DNA of 5,803 bases from Ilumatobacteraceae bacterium (GTDB lineage: Bacteria > Actinomycetota > Acidimicrobiia > Acidimicrobiales > Ilumatobacteraceae): positions 1-5,803 of the forward strand of contig JALRJT010000145.1 of assembly GCA_023254985.1 (NCBI GenBank). Direction: 5' to 3'. Every line of letters starts with the position of its first letter. The stretch's first letter is position 1. The position numbers and the translations under genes are program-made. Below, one piece after another: positions 1 through 5,031 of the stretch. Below the pieces are notes generated by a model. The model searched no databases. It was not told the origin of the DNA and was given only the letters and a program-made list of their open reading frames with translations.

Positions 1-678
1 TCGCTCGAGTACGAAGACCGCGGCGCCCTCACCCATGATGAAGCCGTCTCGCGTCGCGTCGAAGGGTTTGCTCACCAAGGTCGTCGACAGCGCGGTCATG
101 TTCGCGAATCCGGCGAGTGCGGTGATGGTTGCGGCCGACTCTGCGCCACCCGTGACGACGGAATCGCATTGGCCCCAAGCAATCTGGCGTGCAGCAGCGC
201 CGATGGCGTGAGTGGATGCGGCACAGGCGGTGCAGATGGTCTCGGCGGGTCCTTGGAGTCCGTAGCGCATCGAGATCGCAGCACCGGAGGCGTTCGACAT
301 CATCATCGGAACGAGGAAAGGCGACACCCGTCGCTCACCCTTTTCCACTCGGACGATGACTTGCTCTTCGAGGGTGCGCAGTCCGCCGATTCCCGTACCG
401 AAGATCGTGCCGATACGCGCGGGGTCGTAGGGAAGCTTCCCTGACTGGGTCAGTGCTTCGTGTGCCGCGGCAAGTGCGAACTGCTCACACCGGTCGCTGC
501 GTCGAGCATCCTTCGGCGAGTCGAAGTACGGGGATGGATCCCAGTCTGCGATCTCGATCGAACGACCACCACTGAATCCTGGACCGAGCAAACCCGACCA
601 GAAGTTCTCCTTGCCGATTCCGCACGGCGCAACGACGCCGTAGCCGGTGATCGCGACGCGATGTCCAGCGCCCCGCAT
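1..678 (-). CDS. fabF: 3-oxoacyl-ACP synthase II (KAS II), N-terminal part, cut by window edge
   Basis: This condensing enzyme elongates acyl-ACP with malonyl-ACP in the type II fatty-acid pathway in the cytoplasm. The frame is open from an ATG at 678 to base 1, giving 226 residues of an expected roughly 410. The start reads MRGAGHRVAITGYGVV, the usual KAS N-terminus. The nucleophile is Cys152 in ICTACAASTHAIG, and the KAS motif KPFDATRDGFIMGEGA lies at 204-219. The two catalytic histidines would lie beyond the edge. The gene is last of the visible operon, 12 nt after the acpP stop and in the same frame. Only four codons separate that stop from the ATG, so no earlier start is available. No Shine-Dalgarno-like sequence is visible ahead of the ATG, so translation may be coupled to acpP. 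The family call is firm; FabF rather than FabB rests on sequence style and the acpP-fabF linkage. Confidence 0.95.
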   Translation of the reverse strand, partial: MRGAGHRVAITGYGVVAPCGIGKENFWSGLLGPGFSGGRSIEIADWDPSPYFDSPKDARRSDRCEQFALAAAHEALTQSGKLPYDPARIGTIFGTGIGGLRTLEEQVIVRVEKGERRVSPFLVPMMMSNASGAAISMRYGLQGPAETICTACAASTHAIGAAARQIAWGQCDSVVTGGAESAATITALAGFANMTALSTTLVSKPFDATRDGFIMGEGAAVFVLER

Positions 679-690
679 GTACGAAAGGTG

Positions 691-930
691 CTACTTGACT
701 TTGGAGGTGACGAGCGCGAAGGCCTTGCCGACCGTGTCGACGCCTTCGAGGTCGCTCTCGGGGACCTCGATGCCGAACTCTTCCTCGAGGGCCATGACCA
801 GTTCGACGAGGTCGAGGCTGTCTGCGTCGAGGTCGTCACCGAAGCTTGCTTCCGGGGTGATCTTGGAGGCGTCGACGGAGAGGACGTCAACGGCGCACTT
901 CTTGAATCGATCGAACAGTTCCTGGCTCAC
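691..930 (-). CDS. acpP: acyl carrier protein
   Basis: AcpP carries the growing acyl chain on 4'-phosphopantetheine through all steps of type II fatty-acid synthesis. The product is 79 residues, the normal family length, strongly acidic and helical. The attachment serine is Ser38 in DDLDADSLDLVEL, followed by the typical helix-II sequence ALEEEFGIEVPE. I chose the GTG at 930 because AAGGAG sits 5 nt upstream and the protein then begins SQELFDRFKKC, matching family length. The same frame stays open to an ATG at 1035, but that would add about 35 residues without ACP character and run into fabG. The gene sits 79 nt downstream of fabG, the largest gap in the operon, and 12 nt before fabF. ACP is usually needed in large molar excess over the enzymes, which fits its own strong ribosome site and possibly separate regulation. 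Confidence 0.96.
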   Translation of the reverse strand: MSQELFDRFKKCAVDVLSVDASKITPEASFGDDLDADSLDLVELVMALEEEFGIEVPESDLEGVDTVGKAFALVTSKVK

Positions 931-935
931 GGGAT

Positions 936-941
936 CTCCTT
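936..941 (-). promoter_or_regulatory. ribosome binding site of acpP
   Basis: On the minus strand AAGGAG lies 5 nt before the GTG at 930. It is the strongest Shine-Dalgarno match in the fab block and decides the start of acpP against the longer open frame reaching 1035. Confidence 0.85.
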
Positions 942-952
942 GGTGATGCGAT

Positions 953-977
953 GGTGTGCTTGCGACCAAGCACGACC
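953..977 (-). promoter_or_regulatory. stem-loop in the fabG-acpP gap
   Basis: On the minus strand GTGCTTG-GTCG-CAAGCAC (973 to 956) is a perfect 7-bp stem with a 4-nt loop. Three further pairs (bases 975-977 with 953-955) extend it past one bulged base at 974. It lies 12 nt upstream of the acpP Shine-Dalgarno. No U-tract follows, so it does not look like a Rho-independent terminator. It could be an mRNA processing or stability element that sets acpP level relative to fabDHG; this role is inferred. Confidence 0.55.
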
Positions 978-979
978 CA

Positions 980-985
980 ATAGTA
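980..985 (-). promoter_or_regulatory. possible -10 element of an internal acpP promoter
   Basis: Minus-strand TACTAT matches four of six TATAAT positions, including the conserved TA...T. A start about 7 nt downstream would fall near 973, at the foot of the stem-loop ahead of acpP. No convincing -35 hexamer is seen 16-18 nt upstream, so this is a weak call resting mainly on position. Confidence 0.2.
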
Positions 986-1009
986 GTCGGGGTGGTGTGT
1001 TTGCTGCCG

Positions 1010-1723
1010 TTAGTGGCCCATCCCGAGCCCACCATCTACAGGAATCACGGCACCCGTGATGTATGCAGCAGATGGGCTGGCGAGGAAGGTGATGACATCG
1101 GCGATCTCGCTCGGTTGGGCCGTTCGCCCGAGCGGGACTGCGGCACGAAGCTCTTCCATGCGCTTGTCTCCGAGCACCGCGGTCATGTCGGTGTCGACCG
1201 GACCAGGTGCGACCACGTTCACACAGACGTTGCGCGAACCCAGTTCCCGTGCGAGGGAGCGTGCGAGTCCGATGAGGCCGGCTTTTGATGCCGAGTAATT
1301 GGCCTGGCCCGCCGATCCGAGCATGGCGACCACGCTCGACACGAGGATGATCCGACCGCTGCGCGCGCGGATCATGCCCTGGGCGGCCCGTTTGCACACT
1401 CGATATGCCGCAGTGAGGTTCGCATCCACCACGTCGGCGAAGTCCGACTCACTCATGCGCAAGAGCAATCCGTCTCGGGTGATCCCGGCGTTCGAGACGA
1501 GCACCCCGACTGGACCGAACTTTTCCTCGACGGCCGTGAACGCAGCATCCACGTCGCTTGCATTCGTCACATCGCATTTGACCGCGAAGAAGTCGTCTGG
1601 TGGGGGCGAGGAGTTGTACGTCACCGCGACGTTGTCGCCGAGAGCGGCGAATGCGCGGGCAGTGGCGAGCCCGATGCCTTTCGAGCCTCCCGTGACGAGA
1701 ACGGTTCGTGGTGTGGACGTCAT
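1010..1723 (-). CDS. fabG: 3-oxoacyl-ACP reductase, MabA-like
   Basis: FabG reduces 3-oxoacyl-ACP to 3-hydroxyacyl-ACP, normally with NADPH, as a cytosolic short-chain dehydrogenase. The 237-residue product has the cofactor motif TGGSKGIG at 11-18, NAG at 78-80, and the full catalytic tetrad Asn102, Ser130, Tyr143 and Lys147 (YSASK). It ends in VDGGLGMGH, like actinobacterial FabG1/MabA. The region after beta-2 is compact, with three consecutive prolines at 40-42. At the place where I recall MabA having an Arg near the NADP phosphate (THRGS), this protein reads TYNSS, so cofactor preference might differ; Lys15 remains basic. The ATG at 1723 is preceded by AAGGGAG at 7 nt and forms an ATGA overlap with the fabH stop. 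An in-frame ATG at 1747 lies inside fabH and is less likely. Family assignment is secure. Confidence 0.95.
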   Translation of the reverse strand: MTSTPRTVLVTGGSKGIGLATARAFAALGDNVAVTYNSSPPPDDFFAVKCDVTNASDVDAAFTAVEEKFGPVGVLVSNAGITRDGLLLRMSESDFADVVDANLTAAYRVCKRAAQGMIRARSGRIILVSSVVAMLGSAGQANYSASKAGLIGLARSLARELGSRNVCVNVVAPGPVDTDMTAVLGDKRMEELRAAVPLGRTAQPSEIADVITFLASPSAAYITGAVIPVDGGLGMGH

Positions 1724-2697
1724 TGCGATGCTCCCTTCGACGACCAACGAATGATTGCGCTTGCCGCGGTCATTCCTGCACCGAATCCGACCATCAAGAC
1801 GAGGTCTCCGTCGCGCAGCGATCGGCCACTCATGGCGCCATCCGTAGCGGCGTCGAACAGTGCAAGTGGGATGGATGCCGACGACGTGTTGCCCGTCTCG
1901 TGTAGGACGACCGCCGTTCGTTCGGCCGGAATGCCGAGACGATCACACGCTGCGTCGATGATGCGCGTGTTGGCCTGGTGTGGCACGACGAGCGCGATGT
2001 CGTCGGGGTTCACGCCGGCAATCGCGAGCGACTTCTGCGCGGAGTCGACCATGATGCGCACCGCGCGACGGAACACTTCCTTGCCGTCCATCTGGATGTT
2101 GCCACCGATCTCTGCATACAGGAGATCTTCGGCCGAGCCATCCGCATCGATGTCCCATGCAAGAAGGTGACCGGGGCCGTCGACGGCCTCCAAGACCGCG
2201 GCACCTGATCCGTCGGCGAAGAGCACGGCGGTGTTGCGGTCAGTCCAATCGGTGATTCGCGAGAGGGTGTCGGTGCCGACGAGGAGGACCTTTTGCGATC
2301 CGATCGCGATCAGGCCGTGGGCAACGGCGAGTGCGTAGACGAAGCCCGAGCAGGCCGCGTTGATGTCGAATGCGCCACACGTCAGACCGAGCTCGCGGGC
2401 GACTGCGGCGGAAGTAGCGGGTACTTGGCGGTCCGGTGTGGTGGTGGCAAGCACGAGGGCATCGATATCGGATGGTTGCAGCCCCGCCATCGTCATTGCC
2501 TTGCGTGCACTCTCGACACTGAGCGACATCGTCGACCCGCCCACGTGGCGTCGATGAATGCCGGTGCGCTCACGAATCCATTCGTCCGACGTCTCCATCG
2601 TCTTGGAGAGCTCGTCGTTGGTGATCACCTTGTCGGGAAGCGAGAGTCCCCAGCCGGTGAAGCGTGCACCGCGCGCAGTTGCGGGAACCTTCGGCAT
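1720..2697 (-). CDS. fabH: 3-oxoacyl-ACP synthase III (KAS III)
   Basis: FabH condenses an acyl-CoA primer with malonyl-ACP, the first carbon-carbon bond of type II fatty-acid synthesis. The 325-residue product has normal family length. The complete catalytic triad is visible: Cys116 in DINAACSGFVYA, His240 in VPHQANTRI, and Asn270 in ETGNTSSASIP. The N-terminal DEWIRERTGIHRRH (38-51) and the GxGAGMT tail are typical thiolase-fold signatures. The ATG at 2697 is fixed by an in-frame TGA just upstream; a modest AGGG lies 8 nt before it. The gene starts 32 nt after fabD ends and overlaps fabG by 4 nt. Primer preference (acetyl versus branched or longer acyl-CoA) cannot be read from these motifs. 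Confidence 0.96.
   Translation of the reverse strand: MPKVPATARGARFTGWGLSLPDKVITNDELSKTMETSDEWIRERTGIHRRHVGGSTMSLSVESARKAMTMAGLQPSDIDALVLATTTPDRQVPATSAAVARELGLTCGAFDINAACSGFVYALAVAHGLIAIGSQKVLLVGTDTLSRITDWTDRNTAVLFADGSGAAVLEAVDGPGHLLAWDIDADGSAEDLLYAEIGGNIQMDGKEVFRRAVRIMVDSAQKSLAIAGVNPDDIALVVPHQANTRIIDAACDRLGIPAERTAVVLHETGNTSSASIPLALFDAATDGAMSGRSLRDGDLVLMVGFGAGMTAASAIIRWSSKGASQ
1731..1737 (-). promoter_or_regulatory. ribosome binding site of fabG
   Basis: Minus-strand AAGGGAG lies 7 nt before the ATG at 1723, inside the last codons of fabH. It supports this start over the in-frame ATG eight codons upstream. With the ATGA overlap it indicates translational coupling of fabG to fabH. Confidence 0.8.
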
Positions 2698-2729
2698 CGA
2701 TCAAACCCTAATCGGTGGTGGCGTCGTCG

Positions 2730-3917
2730 TTATCGACTGCGTAACCACGCCACGGGTTGGTGTGGTGTGAGCCGTTCGCCATCGACTGCAATGAAACTCT
2801 GCAACATGCCTGCGAACGGGGAGCGCACCTCGGTCTCGCCGACATGACCAATCACCGTGCCGACATCGACGATGGTCTGGTTGGTTAGGTCGAATCGACG
2901 CGTGAACACCCCGGCACCCGGGGAAACGACGAGTCGTTCGACGGCGAAGAGGTGTTCACCCTCGTGTCGTGCCGTCTCGGGAATCGTGGCGGCGTGATCA
3001 AACGTGTCGAGCCAATCGATGAGCTTGTCAAGATCGTCGGGCGTGGCGACGCTGATGTGGCGCGAGTCCTCGATGGTTCTCTTGACCATTCCGGTGAGGA
3101 CACCACCTGGTCCAAGTTCGATGAATCCGGTGATGCCAAGCTGCGACAACTCAAGCAGCACGTGTTTCCATCGCACGGGGCTGGAGAGCTGGGCTGACAG
3201 GAGAGACGACCACTCTTCGCCGGTCGCATGAGCGCGGGCATCAACGTTTGATACGACGGGCACTTCGGTGTCACGTGGTCGAGCTGCGGCGATTGCGTCC
3301 CGCAGTCGATCCCTGGCTGACGTCATATAGGGGGTGTGGAACGCGCCAGACACGGCGAGGGGCATGATGCGCTTTGCGCCAAGTTCTTTAGCGTGCTCGC
3401 CAGCCTTTGTGACGCCGTCTGGGGATCCTGCAATCACGACTTGTCCCGGGGCGTTGAAGTTCGCCACCCACACTTCGGTGTCAGCGCGACGACATGCAAC
3501 TTCGACATCTTCATCGTCGAGTCCGAGGACCGCTGCCATCGTGCCGGGTGAGGCGAGTCCAGCGTCGTGCATCGCTGCTGATCGTTCGCTCACGAGGCGC
3601 ACGCCGTCGTCGAATCCGAGCGCTCCAGTTGCGGTCAGAGCGGTGTATTCGCCGAGGCTGTGTCCCGCGCAGTAGGTCGGCTCGATACCCAGACGCTCCA
3701 CGGCATCGAGCACCATGAGCGACGACACGAACGTGGTCAGCTGGGCGTTGCGGGTGTCCTTCAATTCGTCGGCATCGGCATCGAGGAGCAGTTGGCCCAC
3801 GTCGCGTCCGGCGACTTCCGATGCTTCGGCGACGAGTTCCCAACTCTCGTGGTCCACCCACGGACGACCCATGCCAGGGCGCTGCGAGCCCTGCCCGGGA
3901 AAGGTAAATGCCAACAT
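2730..3917 (-). CDS. fabD: malonyl-CoA:ACP transacylase fused to a C-terminal biotinyl/lipoyl-like domain
   Basis: FabD moves malonyl from CoA to ACP, supplying extender units to FabH and FabF. From the ATG at 3917 the product is 395 residues, against about 310 for ordinary FabD. Residues 1-305 form the transacylase: FPGQGSQ at 6-12, nucleophile Ser87 in GHSLGEYTAL, Arg112, His194 in GAFHTPYM, and Gln243 in AQLSSPVRW, followed by ELGPGGVLTG. A short linker (about 305-325) leads to a beta-rich domain at 326-393 resembling biotinyl/lipoyl carriers. The start is not certain. An upstream GTG at 3926 is possible; GGAAG lies only 2 nt before the ATG but 5 nt before a TTG at 3914. I prefer the ATG because MLAFTFPGQGSQ is the family N-terminus. 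It is first in the fab operon and divergent from tRNA-Leu. Confidence 0.95.
   Translation of the reverse strand: MLAFTFPGQGSQRPGMGRPWVDHESWELVAEASEVAGRDVGQLLLDADADELKDTRNAQLTTFVSSLMVLDAVERLGIEPTYCAGHSLGEYTALTATGALGFDDGVRLVSERSAAMHDAGLASPGTMAAVLGLDDEDVEVACRRADTEVWVANFNAPGQVVIAGSPDGVTKAGEHAKELGAKRIMPLAVSGAFHTPYMTSARDRLRDAIAAARPRDTEVPVVSNVDARAHATGEEWSSLLSAQLSSPVRWKHVLLELSQLGITGFIELGPGGVLTGMVKRTIEDSRHISVATPDDLDKLIDWLDTFDHAATIPETARHEGEHLFAVERLVVSPGAGVFTRRFDLTNQTIVDVGTVIGHVGETEVRSPFAGMLQSFIAVDGERLTPHQPVAWLRSR
2739..2942 (-). other. biotinyl/lipoyl-like domain of FabD lacking the modifiable lysine
   Basis: This encodes residues 326-393. The pattern VVSPGAGVF, then VDVGTVIGHVG, then VRSPFAGML, then VDGERLTPHQPVAWL follows the two quasi-symmetric halves of a barrel-sandwich domain, with the second half ending in the usual GxxVxxGQP-like turn. 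In carrier domains an EAMKM-type hairpin holds the biotin or lipoyl lysine between the halves. Here GHVGETEVRSP is about five residues shorter and has no lysine. The fold call rests on pattern resemblance and was not checked by a profile search. The role is unknown: a structural or docking module is more likely than a covalent carrier. Confidence 0.65.
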
Positions 3918-3951
3918 GACTTCCACAGCGTAGGTCTCTGATCGGGTCGGT

Positions 3952-3957
3952 ACGATA
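3952..3957 (-). promoter_or_regulatory. candidate -10 of the fabD operon promoter
   Basis: Minus-strand TATCGT fits the TANNNT pattern of actinobacterial housekeeping promoters and would give a start near 3945, a leader of about 28 nt before the fabD ATG. No good TTGACA-like -35 is seen; the matching region reads AATTCG. A weak -35 would be compatible with activator-dependent expression. On the plus strand TACGAT (3951-3956) overlaps it and could serve the tRNA gene, again without a clear -35. Confidence 0.3.
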
Positions 3958-3962
3958 CATCG

Positions 3963-3978
3963 TTCGGCACGAGCCGAA
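3963..3978. promoter_or_regulatory. 16-bp palindrome in the divergent fabD/tRNA-Leu region
   Basis: TTCGGC-ACGA-GCCGAA is a perfect 6-bp inverted repeat with a 4-bp centre. It lies 17 bp upstream of tRNA-Leu and 46 bp upstream of the fabD ATG, in the spacer of the candidate fabD promoter. It may be an operator for a dimeric regulator of fatty-acid synthesis. Streptomyces FasR is known to bind upstream of the fabD operon, but I do not claim this is its site. On RNA it could also fold as a short hairpin. Confidence 0.4.
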
Positions 3979-3994
3979 TTGGTCCGATACTCAG

Positions 3995-4080
3995 GCCCGA
4001 GTGGCGGAATGGCAGACGCGACGGACTCAAAATCCGTTGTTCGAAAGGGCGTGTGGGTTCAAGTCCCACCTCGGGCACCA
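3995..4080 (+). tRNA. tRNA-Leu (anticodon CAA)
   Basis: The cloverleaf folds completely. Acceptor GCCCGAG (3995-4001) pairs with CTCGGGC (4070-4076), followed by A73 and an encoded CCA (4078-4080). The anticodon stem ACGGA/TCCGT flanks loop CTCAAAA, with anticodon CAA at 4028-4030, reading UUG. The T stem is GTGGG/CCCAC around TTCAAGT. A 15-nt variable arm (4038-4052) can pair GTTC with GGGC, making it class II. The long arm and discriminator A identify leucine rather than serine. The downstream gene begins one base after CCA, so the tRNA may be co-transcribed with it. No integrase or duplicated tRNA end is nearby, so there is no sign of use as an attachment site. Confidence 0.97.
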
Positions 4081-4081
4081 G

Positions 4082-4405
4082 ATGGATACTCCTACAGTGA
4101 ACGACGTGTTCGGTTCGCGACTCATCGAGCGTCGCCTGCGAACCGTGTCCAAGTCGTTGTCTTCACTTCGCGCCGAGCTGGTTATCTGCGACGAGCAACT
4201 CGCACACTTTGAAGACGATGCAAACGACAAAGAGATTCGCGCCATGGTCTCCGAGACGGCAGCTGCGGCTCACGAACATCGCGATGCCGCGCGACATCTT
4301 GAATTCGTTCGCAAGCGGCGGGCTGAGCTCGTGGCAAACATCCGGGACCTTGAGGTTCGGCAGGATGAGTTGTTGGACGGACTGAGCCGAAAGTCCACAC
4401 GGTGA
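4082..4405 (+). CDS. small charged coiled-coil protein of unknown function
   Basis: I do not recognise this 107-residue protein. It is rich in Arg, Glu, Ala and Leu with no signal peptide or membrane segment. Two probable helices (about 12-46 and 50-102) with heptad-like Leu/Val/Ile spacing suggest a helical hairpin or coiled coil. It has one cysteine (Cys36) and no metal-binding or enzymatic motif. The ATG at 4082 lies one base past the tRNA CCA, so no Shine-Dalgarno site is possible outside the tRNA; GTG codons at 4097 and 4106 are alternative starts. The stop overlaps the next gene as GTGA, a sign of coupled translation with the response regulator. A partner or modulator role for that regulator is a guess from position only. 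Overlap coupling and a long uninterrupted frame make a real gene likely. Confidence 0.75.
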   Translation: MDTPTVNDVFGSRLIERRLRTVSKSLSSLRAELVICDEQLAHFEDDANDKEIRAMVSETAAAAHEHRDAARHLEFVRKRRAELVANIRDLEVRQDELLDGLSRKSTR

Positions 4406-4992
4406 GCTCTCCGGTCGTGCGCGTGGTCGTCGCCGAGGACGAGGCGATCATCCGTCTCGATCTCGTCGAGACGCTCGGCGAGGAGGGGTACGTCGTTGTC
4501 GCCGACACGGGTCGTGGAGATACCGCAGTCGAGCTCGTTCGTGAACACAAGCCTGACGTTGCGATCTTCGACATCAAGATGCCCGGGCTCGATGGTTTGG
4601 AAGCCGCTCGCATCGTCGCCGAAGAGCGAATCTGCCCGGTCGTGATGTTGACCGCATTCAGTCAGCGACAGGTGATCGAGCAGGCGCGCGACGCCGGAGC
4701 ACTTGCATACCTCGTGAAGCCCTTCCAGAAGACCGACCTCGTCCCTGCGATCGAATTGGCCATCGGTCGATTCGCCGAGATGAAAGCGATCGCGGGCGAG
4801 CGCGATCACTTCGGTCAGCAACTGGAGCTGCGCAAGTTACTCGATCGTGCGAAGGGCATCCTCATCGACGAGCATCAGATGAGCGAACAAGACGCCTTCG
4901 ACTTCATTCAGAAGACCGCAATGAGTCGCCGACTGAAGATGCAGCAGGTTGCTGAAGGCGTACTCGATCGCACCATCACGCCACTCGACTAG
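4402..4992 (+). CDS. pdtaR: response regulator with C-terminal ANTAR RNA-binding domain, PdtaR-like
   Basis: This protein probably acts as a phosphorylation-controlled RNA-binding antiterminator. Of its 196 residues, about 1-122 form a receiver: acidic pocket Glu12/Asp13, phosphoacceptor Asp57 in IFDIKMPGLDG, Thr84, Tyr103 and Lys106 in YLVKPF. After a helical linker, the ANTAR domain (about 138-190) shows LELRKLLDRAKGILIDEHQ, MSEQDAFDFIQ and AMSRRLKMQQVAEGV, the family's three-helix pattern with the conserved Ala-Lys-Gly. Length and layout match mycobacterial PdtaR (Rv1626), whose kinase PdtaS is encoded elsewhere; no kinase is present here. Known ANTAR targets are paired hexaloop stem-loops near terminators. 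The start is the GTG at 4402, overlapping the upstream stop by 4 nt; the ribosome site is weak, consistent with coupling. polA follows after 38 nt, as in the Mycobacterium Rv1626-Rv1629 area. The symbol is by similarity. Confidence 0.93.
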   Translation: MSSPVVRVVVAEDEAIIRLDLVETLGEEGYVVVADTGRGDTAVELVREHKPDVAIFDIKMPGLDGLEAARIVAEERICPVVMLTAFSQRQVIEQARDAGALAYLVKPFQKTDLVPAIELAIGRFAEMKAIAGERDHFGQQLELRKLLDRAKGILIDEHQMSEQDAFDFIQKTAMSRRLKMQQVAEGVLDRTITPLD

Positions 4993-5000
4993 GCACTCCA

Positions 5001-5031
5001 CACGATTATCGTGGTCGCAATGAGGCCACGA
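5001..5031 (+). promoter_or_regulatory. two mutually exclusive hairpins at the polA start
   Basis: CACGA (5001-5005) can pair with TCGTG (5009-5013) around TTA. Alternatively TCGTGG (5009-5014) can pair with CCACGA (5026-5031), enclosing the polA Shine-Dalgarno GAGG in an 11-nt loop and pairing the first base of the start codon. The middle segment cannot be in both stems. This is the layout of a small translational switch, but stems of 5-6 bp also arise by chance. No U-tract follows, so it is not an obvious terminator of pdtaR. Confidence 0.35.
5022..5025 (+). promoter_or_regulatory. ribosome binding site of polA
   Basis: GAGG lies 5 nt before the ATG at 5031. It supports that start, which also places the catalytic Asp7 at the family position. 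Confidence 0.65.

Noticed and set aside
953..977. Rho-independent terminator between fabG and acpP
   Set aside because: The stem is good but is followed on the minus strand by CCATCGCATCACC with no U-tract, and the downstream genes belong to the same pathway.
931..1035. Longer acpP start at the ATG at 1035, giving 114 residues
   Set aside because: The extra residues do not look like ACP and run into fabG, while GTG at 930 has AAGGAG at ideal spacing and gives the normal 79-residue length.
460..1059. Plus-strand open frame of 199 codons opposite fabF and acpP
   Set aside because: It is antisense to well-identified genes and its translation shows no recognisable motif; long antisense frames are common in GC-rich coding DNA.
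2293..2847. Plus-strand open frame of 184 codons opposite fabH
   Set aside because: It lies antisense to fabH and the fabD 3' end, with low-complexity composition and no family resemblance.
3918..3926. fabD start at the GTG at 3926
   Set aside because: No Shine-Dalgarno lies before it and family members begin at the MLAFTFPGQG position; it remains possible but is less likely.
3995..4080. tRNA-Leu as an integration site for a mobile element
   Set aside because: There is no integrase, no repeated tRNA 3' end and no change in base composition; both flanks are core genes.
3979..4212. Plus-strand open frame running through tRNA-Leu
   Set aside because: It overlaps the complete tRNA cloverleaf and is out of frame with the more plausible coiled-coil gene coupled to pdtaR.
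4270..4821. Minus-strand open frame of 183 codons opposite the response regulator
   Set aside because: It is the antisense shadow of a gene with complete receiver and ANTAR motifs.
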